Both the position numbers and the translations under genes were made by a program. A DNA stretch of 64,000 bases from Mameliella sp. CS4 (GTDB lineage: Bacteria > Pseudomonadota > Alphaproteobacteria > Rhodobacterales > Rhodobacteraceae): NCBI RefSeq assembly GCF_019392335.1, contig NZ_JAHXRQ010000021.1, positions 18,570 through 82,569 of the forward strand, given 5' to 3'. The first letter of the stretch is position 1; each line of letters begins with the position of its first letter. A model generated the notes under the pieces. That model searched no databases. It saw only the letters and a list, made by a program, of their open reading frames with translations, and had not been told where the DNA came from. Positions 34,758-43,577 of this stretch are shown here, one piece after another.

Positions 34758-35200
34758 CAGCTTTCCCTCCAGCGGGCCAGGAATTGCCCGCCCAGCGTCC
34801 GCAGCCAGAGGCACAGGCCCACCGGCATGGCGAGATGGATGAAGGACTTGGGGATCTGCAACGCGCCCAGCATCCGCTTGTGCATCAGCGGCACGTTGAT
34901 CGCGGCATAGTAAAGAAGGTAGGCCAGCAGCCCCATCACCACCACGATGTTGACCAGCTCGATCCACCTGCGGGCGGGCGGCGCCACGTTGTCCAGCACC
35001 AGCGACAGGCCGAAATGGCGGTTCTGCTGCATCGCAATGTCGATGGCCAGCACCACCAGCCAGACAAAGAGCGCGGTCGAGACCTCCAGCGACCAGATGA
35101 TCGGGCTGCCCATCTTGCGAGAGACCGCCGCCACGGCGACGAGCGCCACAATCGCGGCCAGCAGCACCGTCGCGAGAGTAAGTTCGAAACGTTGGAACAT
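34757..35200 (-). CDS. dctQ: TRAP transporter small permease (DctQ)
   Basis: A 147-residue membrane protein with four hydrophobic segments and the DctQ pattern (SPIIWSLEVSTALFVWLVVLA, QQNRHFGLSLVLD). It forms the transmembrane complex with DctM. It lies between dctP and dctM, after a strong hairpin. Confidence 0.92.
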   Translation of the reverse strand: MFQRFELTLATVLLAAIVALVAVAAVSRKMGSPIIWSLEVSTALFVWLVVLAIDIAMQQNRHFGLSLVLDNVAPPARRWIELVNIVVVMGLLAYLLYYAAINVPLMHKRMLGALQIPKSFIHLAMPVGLCLWLRTLGGQFLARWRES

Positions 35201-35218
35201 GGATTTCCTGCCAGCTGG

Positions 35219-35259
35219 GGCATGGACCGGACCGCCGCAGGGACGGCCCGGTCCATGCC
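35219..35259 (-). terminator. intercistronic hairpin between dctP and dctQ
   Basis: GGCATGGACCGG at 35219-35230 pairs perfectly with CCGGTCCATGCC at 35248-35259, and a smaller GCCG/CGGC stem sits inside the loop. There is no T-tract. It occupies the same position (binding protein then permease) as the hairpins at 3977-4005 and 11521-11567. Confidence 0.65.
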
Positions 35260-35273
35260 TTGTGCCTGTCGGG

Positions 35274-36248
35274 TTACTTGGCCAGGACGTCCCGGACCAA
35301 TTGCGCCTCGGCGGTCAGGTTCAGGTCGTCGTAGACCGATTGCACCGCCGCCTTGAAGGGCGCCAGGTCCACCTCGGAGATCGTGACCCCGCTGGCCGCG
35401 ACATCTGCCAGCGCCTTGTCACCCAGCTCGATTGTCAGGTTCGAGGCATAGCGCCCGTTCTCGACCGCCAGGTCACGCACGATCTTCTTGTGCTTGTCCG
35501 ACAGTTCGTTCCACGAGTCGGCAGAGATCACCAACGCCGTCACCAACTGGATGTGCCCGGTCTTGGTGACATGCTTGATGACCTCGTAAAGCTTGGCGCC
35601 CTTGATCGCGGTCGGCTGCGCCTCTGCCGCGTCGATGGTGCCCAGTTGCAGCGCGGAATAGACCTCGCCCCAGGCGATCGGCGTGGGCTCGGCCCCCATC
35701 GCGCGGATTGTCTCGATCCAGACCGGCGCGCCGATGGTCCGCATCCGCACGCCCGCCAGGTCCGCCGGTCTGCTGACCGGCTTCTGGGTCAGCGCGTGGC
35801 GCGCACCCTGGTACCAATTCGAGGCCAGCATCACGAGCCCCGCCTCCTCGGCCAGTTCGTCGCCCCAGCCCAGGTAGGCGTCCGACAGGGCGAACTTGTC
35901 CGCGTCCTCGTATGTGTCAAAGAGGAAAGGCGCCGACATGATGGCCAGCGATGGCACGAATTCCGACAGCCGGGCCACGTCGGTCACGGTGCCCACCCCG
36001 GCCCCGGCGCGCGCCTGGTCCAGCATCTCGGTGGTGTCGCCAAGCTGGCTGTTGTGAAAGACCTCGATGGTCACTTCGCCGCCTGTCGCCTCTGCGACCT
36101 CGGCGGCGAACTTGTCCAGCCCCTGCCCCATCGGGTCATCCGGTGCCAGCACCGTGCCGATGCGGATCGTGGTTTCTGCCAGCGCCGCGCCGGCAAGCCC
36201 CGCCGACAGGAATGCGGCCAGGCATGTTGCCTTGGTGAAAATGGTCAT
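35274..36248 (-). CDS. dctP: TRAP transporter substrate-binding protein (DctP)
   Basis: A 324-residue periplasmic binding protein with a signal peptide (MTIFTKATCLAAFLSAGLAG, cleavage after ALA near residue 24) and the mature start ETTIRIGTVLAPDDPMGQGL. The conserved arginine for a carboxylate ligand is probably in RMRTIGAPVW. GGGAGGACGAC precedes the ATG at 36248. The ligand is likely an organic acid, as for most TRAP systems, but cannot be named. Confidence 0.93.
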   Translation of the reverse strand: MTIFTKATCLAAFLSAGLAGAALAETTIRIGTVLAPDDPMGQGLDKFAAEVAEATGGEVTIEVFHNSQLGDTTEMLDQARAGAGVGTVTDVARLSEFVPSLAIMSAPFLFDTYEDADKFALSDAYLGWGDELAEEAGLVMLASNWYQGARHALTQKPVSRPADLAGVRMRTIGAPVWIETIRAMGAEPTPIAWGEVYSALQLGTIDAAEAQPTAIKGAKLYEVIKHVTKTGHIQLVTALVISADSWNELSDKHKKIVRDLAVENGRYASNLTIELGDKALADVAASGVTISEVDLAPFKAAVQSVYDDLNLTAEAQLVRDVLAK

Positions 36249-36645
36249 GTCGTCCTCCCTTGGTATTTTTACTTAACTGATATTTCAATTTGAGTCGACC
36301 ATTAAACATTTGCGATTTTCAGTCAATGATCTTGCCGCCAGGGGCCGTCGATGCCGCGCCGTCCGACTTTTGGCCGGTCAGCGGTCCTGCCTGCAGGATG
36401 GCGGTTGGATGGGGCGGCAAGAGTTGCGCACGGTAGGGCCGCCAGAGCCCCCACTCACGAAACCGTGCGGTCGCGGGCGCCAAACCGGACAGGCGTCGAT
36501 TGGCAACTATGTAAGCATGGGAACCCTGTGAAAGCCGTTCCGGACGTCTTTCTTTGCGAACGACTATACGAAAGGTCAAAGAGATGCGAAATGGTATCCA
36601 GCCGACATGGCTGCCCTGCTCGCAGCTCTTTAGAACGGATCGAAC
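36249..36645. other. intergenic region between dctP and the RND operon
   Basis: This 397-base divergent region must hold the promoters of both the TRAP operon and the RND operon. The 60 bases next to dctP are AT-rich (TTTTTACTTAACTGATATTTC), unlike the surroundings, and contain a GTCGAC palindrome at 36294-36299 that could be part of a GntR operator. The rest is ordinary GC-rich sequence. I see no convincing gene in it. Confidence 0.5.
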
Positions 36646-37830
36646 ATGCGTTTCCTGAAACAAGTAATCCTGTCTGCCGCGATCCTGATCGTGACTGTCT
36701 TTCTTTGGGTGAACTACGTGCCCGGCGCTGCGTCCTTTCTGGACCGGACCGGCGTGACCGGCCTTTTGGGGATCGAAGCCGCGGCGGCGGATGCCTCGAA
36801 CACCGGTCGGGGCTTTGGCCCGCGTGGCCCGGCAAAGGTCGTCGTGGCCGCGGTGACAGAGGCCACGACAAATGACCGCGTCGATGCCATCGGCGACGTC
36901 CGCGCCCTGCGCAGCGCGGCACTGCGGACAGAGGTCAGCGGCGAGGTCGTTCAGGTGGCCCTGGAAACCGGCGGATTTGTCGACAAGGATGCGGTGATCC
37001 TGCGGCTGGACGACGAGGCAGAGCGGATTGCCGTGGAACGCGCGCGCCTGCTGCTGGAAGACGCCCGCGATGCGGCCAGCCGGTTCTCGCGGCTCCAGGA
37101 CGGCGGGTCCGTCACCGAGGTGCGCCAGCGCGAGGCGCAACTGCGCCTGCGAACCGCCGAGCTGGAACTGAGCGAGGCAGAGTTCGCCCTGTCTCTGCGC
37201 ACCGTCCGCGCGCCCTTTTCCGGCTGGATCGGCCTGGTGGACGTGGCCATTGGCGAGAGACTGTCGCCCACGGATGTGATCGCCACCCTGACCGACCGGT
37301 CCGAGATCCTGGTGGATTTCCGCGTGCCCGAACGGGTTGTGAGCCAGGTCGAACCGGGTATGCCGATCGAGGCGCGCCTGCTCGGCGCCGAGGGGGCGGA
37401 ACCGCTGACTGGCACCGTCCACGCCGTCGACAACGTCGTCGACCGCAACAGCCGGACCCTGCGGGTGCAGGGCCGACTTGCCAACGAGAACGACCACCTG
37501 CGCGCTGGCATGGCCTTTACCGTCACAATCCGCTTTCCCGGCGAGACGCTGGCCGCCGTCGACCCATTGTCGGTGCAGTGGTCCAGCGAAGGCTCATACG
37601 TCTGGGCGGTACGCGAGGACAAGGCGCAGCGCGTTCCCGTCACCATCCGTCAGCGCGACGCCGACCGCGTTCTGGTGGACGGCGATCTGGCCCCCGGTGA
37701 CCTGGTCGTCACCGAGGGGGTCCAGACCCTGCGGCCCGGCGCCGAGGTGGCCATCGCCGGCCGCACCGAGGCCCGCGCCATGATCCCCGCCGCCCGTCCC
37801 GGGACCGCCAAGCCGAGTGTCACGCGATGA
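36646..37830 (+). CDS. RND efflux membrane fusion protein
   Basis: A 394-residue periplasmic adaptor. It has an N-terminal membrane anchor (FLKQVILSAAILIVTVFLWV), a lipoyl/biotinyl-like half-motif (LRTEVSGEVVQVALETGGFV), an alpha-hairpin (about residues 125-180), and the second lipoyl half (LRTVRAPFSGWIGLVDVAIG). A beta-barrel and membrane-proximal domain follow. It links the inner-membrane pump to an outer-membrane channel; no channel gene is adjacent. It overlaps the pump gene by four bases. Confidence 0.92.
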   Translation: MRFLKQVILSAAILIVTVFLWVNYVPGAASFLDRTGVTGLLGIEAAAADASNTGRGFGPRGPAKVVVAAVTEATTNDRVDAIGDVRALRSAALRTEVSGEVVQVALETGGFVDKDAVILRLDDEAERIAVERARLLLEDARDAASRFSRLQDGGSVTEVRQREAQLRLRTAELELSEAEFALSLRTVRAPFSGWIGLVDVAIGERLSPTDVIATLTDRSEILVDFRVPERVVSQVEPGMPIEARLLGAEGAEPLTGTVHAVDNVVDRNSRTLRVQGRLANENDHLRAGMAFTVTIRFPGETLAAVDPLSVQWSSEGSYVWAVREDKAQRVPVTIRQRDADRVLVDGDLAPGDLVVTEGVQTLRPGAEVAIAGRTEARAMIPAARPGTAKPSVTR

Positions 37831-40800
37831 AGGAAACCTCTGAAGCCGTTTCCGCGTCCGGCACCGCGCTCTTTGTCCGCCGCCCGATCCTTGCGCTGGT
37901 CCTCTCGGCCCTGATCGTTCTGGCCGGGCTGGCCGCCGTCTTTGGCGTCGAGATCCGCGAACTGCCCAACGTCGACCGCCCCGTCGTCACCGTCACCACG
38001 CAATTCCCCGGCGCCTCCCCCGAAAGCGTCGACCAGGAGGTGACGGGCCGCATCGAGGGCGCCGTGGGCCGCGTGGCCGGCGTGCGCTCGATTTCCTCCA
38101 ACTCGCGTTTCGGACGGTCGCGCGTGACGCTGGAATTCGAGGATGACGTCGACCTGGACGTCGCCGCAACCGACGTGCGCGACGCGGTGGCGCGGATCGC
38201 CAACCAGATGCCGGACGGCGCCGAGACGCCCGAGATCGTCAAGGCCGACGCCAATGCCCAGCCGGTCGTGCGCATCGCCGTCACTTCTGCCGGACGGTCT
38301 CCGCAGGACCTCACCCGGATCGTGCAAGAGCGGGTCGAGGACCGCTTGCTGTCGGTCAACGGCGTGGCCGACCTGCAGATCTACGGCGACCGCGACCCGA
38401 TCTTTCGCATCGACATCGACCAGTCGGCGCTGGCCGCACGCGGCCTGACGCTGGCGGACGTCCGCCGGGCGCTGGCGGACGTGGCCTTTGACGCACCGGC
38501 GGGCGACCTGTCGGGCAACAGCCAGAGCATCGCGGTGCGGACCACCGCCACCGTCGCGACGACCACCGAGTTCGAGGATCTCGAAATCGCCGAGAATGTC
38601 CACATCCGCGACGTGGCCACCGTGACCCTGGGCCCTGCCCCGAACGAGACCGTGTTGCGCGCCAATGGCCAGACCGGCGTCGGCCTGGGCATCATCCGTC
38701 AGGCGACGTCGAACACGCTGGAAATCTCCTCGGCGGTGCGCGCGGTTGTGGCCGAGCTGGACCAGACCCTGCCCGATGACATCTCGATCTTTGTCACCTC
38801 CGACGACGCCGTCTTTATTCGCGGCTCGATCGAGGAAGTGCTCAAGACCCTTGGCCTTGCCACGGCGATCGTGGTGGCGGTGATCTTCCTGTTCCTGCGC
38901 GACGCGCGCGCCACGCTGATCCCCGGGCTGACCATGCCCGTGGCGCTGATCGGCACCGTGGCGGCCATCTACATGGTGGGATTTTCGGTCAACATCCTGA
39001 CGCTGCTGGCGCTGGTGCTGGCCACCGGCATGGTGGTGGACGACGCGATCGTCGTTCTGGAAAATATCGTCCGACGCCGAAGCGAGGGCATGGGCGCCCG
39101 CGCCGCCGCCGTGCTGGGCACGCGGCAGGTCTTTTTCGCCGTGGTGACGACCACGGCCACGCTGGCCGCCGTCTTTGTGCCACTGTCCTTCCTGCCGGGC
39201 CAGGCAGGCGGGCTGTTCCGCGAATTCGGCTTTACCCTGGCAATGGCGGTGCTGCTGTCCTCGGTCGTGGCGCTGACGCTTTGCCCCGTTCTGGCCAGCC
39301 GCCTATTGACGGCAGAGCCGAACCCGAACCCGCGCGGCCCCTTCGTCTGGCTGGGCAACCGGCTGGGCGCGCTCTACAAATGGACGCTGGAATGGGCGCT
39401 GGCGATACCCTTCGTCGTGCTGCTGGTGGCGGTGCTCTTTTCGGCCACGGCGGTCTTTGTCGCCGGCGGCATCCGGCAGGAACTGACCCCGCGCGAGGAT
39501 CGGGCGGTGGCCTTGCTGTCCGTCTCCGCACCGCAGGGCGTCTCTCTGCAATACACCACCTCCAAGATGGACGAGATCGAGGCCCTGATCGAACCGCTGC
39601 GCGACACCGGGGAAGTCACCAACATCTTTTCCATCACCGGCTTCGGGTCCGACAACCGGGGGTTCATGGTCTTCTCTCTCGCCCCCTGGGACGAGCGCGA
39701 GCGCAGTCAGGACGAGATCGTCGGAGAGATCAACGGCAAGCTCGGCGGCGTGATCGGCGTGCGGGCCTTTGCCATCCAGCCCAATTCGTTGGGCATCCGG
39801 GGCGCGGGTCGTGGCCTGTCCTTTGCCATCACCGGCGACAACTACGCGCAGCTTGCCGATGTTTCGCAGCGGCTGGTGGATCGGATGCAGGAGAACCCGG
39901 CCTTCGGGCAGGTCCGGTTGGAGTACGAGACCACGCAGCCGCAGCTCTTTATCGAGATCGACCGCGAGCGCGCCTCTGACCTCGGGATCGACATCGCGGG
40001 ACTGGGCGACGCATTGCGCGCGGTCCTGGACGGGCGCACAGTGGGCTCGGTCTTTATCGACGACCGCAGCTATGACATCCAGATGCTGTCGACCTCGAAC
40101 CCGGTCGACGATCCCAGCGACCTCAAGAACATCTTTGTCCAGACGGCGGACGGCCAGACCGTACCCATGTCCAGCTTTGTCCGGCTGGAAGAGCGCGCCA
40201 TCGCGCCAGAGCTGGACCGCGAAGGCCAGAACCGCTCGGTCGAGATCTCGGCCGGGCTGACGCCGGCCCTGGCGCTTGGCGATGCGATGACCCAGGTGCA
40301 GGCGCTGGCGGACGAGATCCTGGCCGAGGAAAACCGTATCGTCCCGCTGGCAGAGGCCGCGACGCTGGATCAGACGGCCTCGGGGCTGGTGCTGGTCTTC
40401 GGCTTTGCCATCGCGGTGGTCCTGCTGGTGCTGGCAGCGCAGTTCGAAAGCTTCATCTCGGCCATCGTTGTCATGGTGACGGTGCCCATCGGGCTGGCCT
40501 GTGCCGCCTTCGCGCTGCTCTTCACCGGGCTGAGCCTGAACGTCTACAGCCAGATCGGGCTGGTGATGCTGATCGGGATCATGGCCAAGAACGGTATCCT
40601 GATCGTCGAATTCGCCAACCAGCTGCGTGACGGCGGCGCCGAGGTGCGCGACGCGATCCTCGACGCGTCGACCATCCGTCTGCGCCCGGTCATGATGACC
40701 ATGACCTCGACCGTACTGGGCGGTGTGCCTCTGATCCTGTCGGCAGGCGCGGGCGCCGAGGCGCGCGAGGCACTGGGATGGGTCATCGTCGGCGGGCTGG

Positions 40801-40925
40801 GGCTGGCCACCTTCTCGACGCTCTTCCTGACGCCCGTGGCCTACCTGCTGCTGGCCCGCTTCTCACAGCCGCGCGTTCAGGCCATGCGCCAGCTCGAAAC
40901 CGAACTGGAACAAGCGCTGACCTGA
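37827..40925 (+). CDS. RND efflux pump, HAE1 family
   Basis: A 1032-residue proton-driven exporter with 12 membrane segments and two large periplasmic loops. It begins with a membrane segment after FVRRPILALVLSALIVLAGL. Proton-relay Asp residues are in TM4 (ATGMVVDDAIVVLENI), and the mirrored region late in the chain reads GLVMLIGIMAKNGILIVEFA. The usual HAE1 length and motifs are intact. It probably exports hydrophobic or amphiphilic compounds. No regulator gene lies next to it. Confidence 0.94.
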   Translation: MKETSEAVSASGTALFVRRPILALVLSALIVLAGLAAVFGVEIRELPNVDRPVVTVTTQFPGASPESVDQEVTGRIEGAVGRVAGVRSISSNSRFGRSRVTLEFEDDVDLDVAATDVRDAVARIANQMPDGAETPEIVKADANAQPVVRIAVTSAGRSPQDLTRIVQERVEDRLLSVNGVADLQIYGDRDPIFRIDIDQSALAARGLTLADVRRALADVAFDAPAGDLSGNSQSIAVRTTATVATTTEFEDLEIAENVHIRDVATVTLGPAPNETVLRANGQTGVGLGIIRQATSNTLEISSAVRAVVAELDQTLPDDISIFVTSDDAVFIRGSIEEVLKTLGLATAIVVAVIFLFLRDARATLIPGLTMPVALIGTVAAIYMVGFSVNILTLLALVLATGMVVDDAIVVLENIVRRRSEGMGARAAAVLGTRQVFFAVVTTTATLAAVFVPLSFLPGQAGGLFREFGFTLAMAVLLSSVVALTLCPVLASRLLTAEPNPNPRGPFVWLGNRLGALYKWTLEWALAIPFVVLLVAVLFSATAVFVAGGIRQELTPREDRAVALLSVSAPQGVSLQYTTSKMDEIEALIEPLRDTGEVTNIFSITGFGSDNRGFMVFSLAPWDERERSQDEIVGEINGKLGGVIGVRAFAIQPNSLGIRGAGRGLSFAITGDNYAQLADVSQRLVDRMQENPAFGQVRLEYETTQPQLFIEIDRERASDLGIDIAGLGDALRAVLDGRTVGSVFIDDRSYDIQMLSTSNPVDDPSDLKNIFVQTADGQTVPMSSFVRLEERAIAPELDREGQNRSVEISAGLTPALALGDAMTQVQALADEILAEENRIVPLAEAATLDQTASGLVLVFGFAIAVVLLVLAAQFESFISAIVVMVTVPIGLACAAFALLFTGLSLNVYSQIGLVMLIGIMAKNGILIVEFANQLRDGGAEVRDAILDASTIRLRPVMMTMTSTVLGGVPLILSAGAGAEAREALGWVIVGGLGLATFSTLFLTPVAYLLLARFSQPRVQAMRQLETELEQALT

Positions 40926-41011
40926 CAGATCAGGCCAGCTGCGTCTTGCGTTGAAGATCCTCTGCGGCTCGGCCCCCAACAGGGCCAAGCTCGCTGCCGG
41001 CGGGGACAGTC

Positions 41012-41049
41012 GCCACATCATGATCAGCATCCGCTGTTCGTGATGTGGC
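41012..41049. repeat. 12-bp inverted repeat between two convergent operons
   Basis: GCCACATCATGA at 41012-41023 pairs with TCGTGATGTGGC at 41038-41049 with one mismatch and a 14-base spacer. It lies between the ends of the plus-strand RND gene and the minus-strand molybdoenzyme operon. It could be a bidirectional terminator without a T-tract, or a leftover of a mobile element. Confidence 0.5.
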
Positions 41050-41106
41050 TCATGCGCAGTGATCAGGTGTGAATCTGTGGCGAAGGCCTGACCGTTGGAC
41101 TGCTCG

Positions 41107-41739
41107 TCACGGTGCTCTGCTGGCGGCTGGATCATTCCGGGCGACATCCAAATGAGCATCACCCCTTGGCCAAGGGGTTTTCCGGAAGGTGTGGCACCAG
41201 TTGATCAGCGCGGTTTCGCAGGCGTCCAACCGCACCTGCAGCCCGGCCGCGAACCGGTCAAATGCCTCTTGGTTCAGCGCATTCACGCAGGTGAGGACCG
41301 GCACGCCATATGTGATGGCATCGCCGATCAACACACGAAAACCTGCACCGCAGGCCTCTTGCTTGCCGAACTTGTTGACGATCAGCAGATCCGCATTTGG
41401 ACCGAGTGACGCGCCAACGCTGGCGACGGCGGTCTCCAGGGCGCCGCTGTCCAACCGGCACCCGCGCGCGCCAAGGCCGAGACTTTGCGAAACGCGAATT
41501 TCCCGTCCCTCCGGCAGGATTCTGATGTCCATGTCGCACCGCTGCCCGTCGCTCCGGTCACGGTTGACCTGAATGGCGCCGTGAACCCGGACTCCCTGCG
41601 CGATCAACCGTTCGGCAACATTGCTCAGAACCATGTCGCCGACACCGCGATCATCAGACCGGATGTACCCCAGCAGCGGTCGCCTACCCTGGTGTGCCTC
41701 CGAGGTCGCGCGCCCCGACATTCGCGCATAGGCGCTCAT
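41107..41739 (-). CDS. DUF2478 protein (nucleoside-triphosphatase-like)
   Basis: A 210-residue protein. The N-terminal LLGYIRSDDRGVGDMVLSNVAERL and central NADLLIVNKFGKQEACGAGF match what I know of the DUF2478 family, whose members often lie beside molybdenum-enzyme or Mo-transport genes. It has no signal peptide. It overlaps the stop of the repeat-protein gene by four bases and is the last gene of the molybdoenzyme operon. The basic C-terminal tail (RKTPWPRGDAHLDVA) seems longer than needed for the domain. The exact activity is unknown. Confidence 0.75.
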   Translation of the reverse strand: MSAYARMSGRATSEAHQGRRPLLGYIRSDDRGVGDMVLSNVAERLIAQGVRVHGAIQVNRDRSDGQRCDMDIRILPEGREIRVSQSLGLGARGCRLDSGALETAVASVGASLGPNADLLIVNKFGKQEACGAGFRVLIGDAITYGVPVLTCVNALNQEAFDRFAAGLQVRLDACETALINWCHTFRKTPWPRGDAHLDVARNDPAASRAP

Positions 41740-43577
41740 TCAGCGTCGCGGAACAGGATCGTCCCGCCATCCCCCGCGGCGAAATACCGGCCCGCTCCAT
41801 CCACAGCGACCGCCCGGAGGCCGGCGGTTGTTCCGGTCGGGTCCATATGCCAGCGATGACCGTCGAACCGGGCCGCAGCCCCTGCGGCACCAACGGCCAC
41901 GACGTCGGTGTCGGTCCCGGTCAGCGCCAACAGGTCATTCCGCGCCCGCGCCGGGGTGATATGCCATCGCGCCCCGTCGAAATGGCCGATTGTCCCGGAC
42001 AATCCGACGACGAAAATATCACTCAGGGACCGCCCCCAGACATCGAACAGGAAATGTTCGGTTCCGGCGTTGAACTCGTCCCAGCGCGTGCCGTTCCACC
42101 GCATCACCTGGCCAAAGTCCCCGACGGCCAGCAGATGCTCGGCATCCATGCCCCAGACGCCATAAAGCGCGCTCTTGGTGCCAGAGGGCATACGCTCCCA
42201 ATTTGCGCCCGCCCAATGCAGGACAAGGCCTTCGTCACCGACGGCAAAGATCTGCCCGCAGCCATCGGACCACATCGACAGGATCGTGACATCCATGAAC
42301 AGGTCGAAATGTTTGCTCCAGGTCGTGCCATCGAAATGGTGGATTTCGCCCAGCTGACCCGCCGCCAGCAATCCGCCATCCGGGGCGCGGGCGAGGTCGT
42401 GGATACCTAGCGCGCCGGCCGGGGGCAGCGCCTCCCATTTGCCGCGATCAAGGGCCAGCACGGTCCCTTCCTCGCCGCAGGCAAACAGCATGTCCTGCTT
42501 GGGATCGTGCCAGATGCCCCAAAGCTGGCGGTCGGTACCACTCTCCATCGCGGACCAGTTCGCCGGGTCTTCGCCGGGCTGGATGGCGGGCGCGAAACAG
42601 GTCAGCGCCGCGCTGTCGCCAACCAAAAGACTGCCATAATCGCCGACCGCCATGACCTCGCCCGAGGGCAGATCGACAAGGCCCAACAGGTCGTGCCCCG
42701 TGCCGCTTTGCAGGCGGTCGGCGCGGTCTTCGCGGATCAGGTGGATCTGCCCTGCATCCCCAAGCGCCAGAAGGCCCTTGCCGGTCTGGCCCAAGGCCCG
42801 GAAGCGGCTGAATTCCATGTCGGCGAAAAGCTTGTCGAAGCCCTCGCCATCCCACAGGACAAGATCGCCGCGAAACCCGTTTGCCTGAATGAAATAGCGC
42901 CCCCCGGCCAGCAGAGCGCGCCCCCTGGGCAAGGCAATCGCCGTGGTGAAATTGGAGACCACCGGGCAATCGAGCGCCTGCCAGCTGCCTTTGAGATCGC
43001 GGATCGCCACCGTGCCATCGCCGCCAGAGGCCATCACGCGTCCATCCTCCAGGACAATGACAGCGCGCAAATGGGCGCGCGTACCGGCGTCTTCGACCGA
43101 CCAATCCGCCCCGTCGAAATGCAGGATCCTGCCGCGATCCCCCACCGCCCAGGCCTGCCCGTCCGCGTTACCGCAAATGGCGAAGAGCGGGGTATTCTCG
43201 TCGACCGACGCATATTTATCGCCCGCGTCGACAACGCAGCCGCGCACCTGCCGCCAGTCCTCTCCGTCATAGTGCAAGATCAGACCCATCCATCCAACGG
43301 CCCAGAGGTTTGTCCGATCCGTGCCCCATAGCGCATGGATCGGCACGGGCGCCGGACAGGACAGCCGAACCCAGTCTTCGCCATCGAAGTGGTTGATCGC
43401 GCCGTGATCGCCGACCACGAAGAGGCCGACCTCATCCGCCCAGCCGTCCCAGAACACGTCGTCGGCCCCGGCGGGCAGGCCGTCGACCGAATACCACCCC
43501 TGTGCCGCCTCGGGGCGTGCCCCAAAGTTGCCGCGGAACAACCCGCGACGCGAAACCGTTTCAACTGCTCCGTCCAT
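41736..43577 (-). CDS. beta-propeller-like repeat protein of the molybdoenzyme operon
   Basis: A 613-residue protein built almost entirely from about 14 repeats of roughly 40 residues, each with a VGDxGxIxHFDGxxW-like core (for example VGDRGRILHFDGADW and VGDEGLVLHWAGANW). Fourteen blades would suit two seven-bladed propellers. The N-terminus has a twin-arginine motif (SRRGLFRGNF) but no hydrophobic segment after it, so export is doubtful. It starts immediately after the Mrp-like gene (TAAATG) and overlaps the DUF2478 gene, so it is made with the enzyme. I do not recognise a named family; a scaffold or assembly platform is a guess. Confidence 0.75.
   Translation of the reverse strand: MDGAVETVSRRGLFRGNFGARPEAAQGWYSVDGLPAGADDVFWDGWADEVGLFVVGDHGAINHFDGEDWVRLSCPAPVPIHALWGTDRTNLWAVGWMGLILHYDGEDWRQVRGCVVDAGDKYASVDENTPLFAICGNADGQAWAVGDRGRILHFDGADWSVEDAGTRAHLRAVIVLEDGRVMASGGDGTVAIRDLKGSWQALDCPVVSNFTTAIALPRGRALLAGGRYFIQANGFRGDLVLWDGEGFDKLFADMEFSRFRALGQTGKGLLALGDAGQIHLIREDRADRLQSGTGHDLLGLVDLPSGEVMAVGDYGSLLVGDSAALTCFAPAIQPGEDPANWSAMESGTDRQLWGIWHDPKQDMLFACGEEGTVLALDRGKWEALPPAGALGIHDLARAPDGGLLAAGQLGEIHHFDGTTWSKHFDLFMDVTILSMWSDGCGQIFAVGDEGLVLHWAGANWERMPSGTKSALYGVWGMDAEHLLAVGDFGQVMRWNGTRWDEFNAGTEHFLFDVWGRSLSDIFVVGLSGTIGHFDGARWHITPARARNDLLALTGTDTDVVAVGAAGAAARFDGHRWHMDPTGTTAGLRAVAVDGAGRYFAAGDGGTILFRDAE

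Noticed and set aside
36294..36299. GTCGAC palindrome near dctP as a GntR operator
   Set aside because: The 6-base core is common and the flanks are not symmetrical; no second copy was seen.
40863..41162. Minus-strand ORF of 99 codons overlapping the RND gene end and the inverted repeat
   Set aside because: The protein shows no domain, overlaps two real genes out of frame and lacks a good ribosome site; it looks like a chance frame.
41736..43577. The repeat protein as a secreted Tat substrate
   Set aside because: The SRRGLFR motif is not followed by a hydrophobic segment or cleavage site, so a functional Tat signal is not supported.
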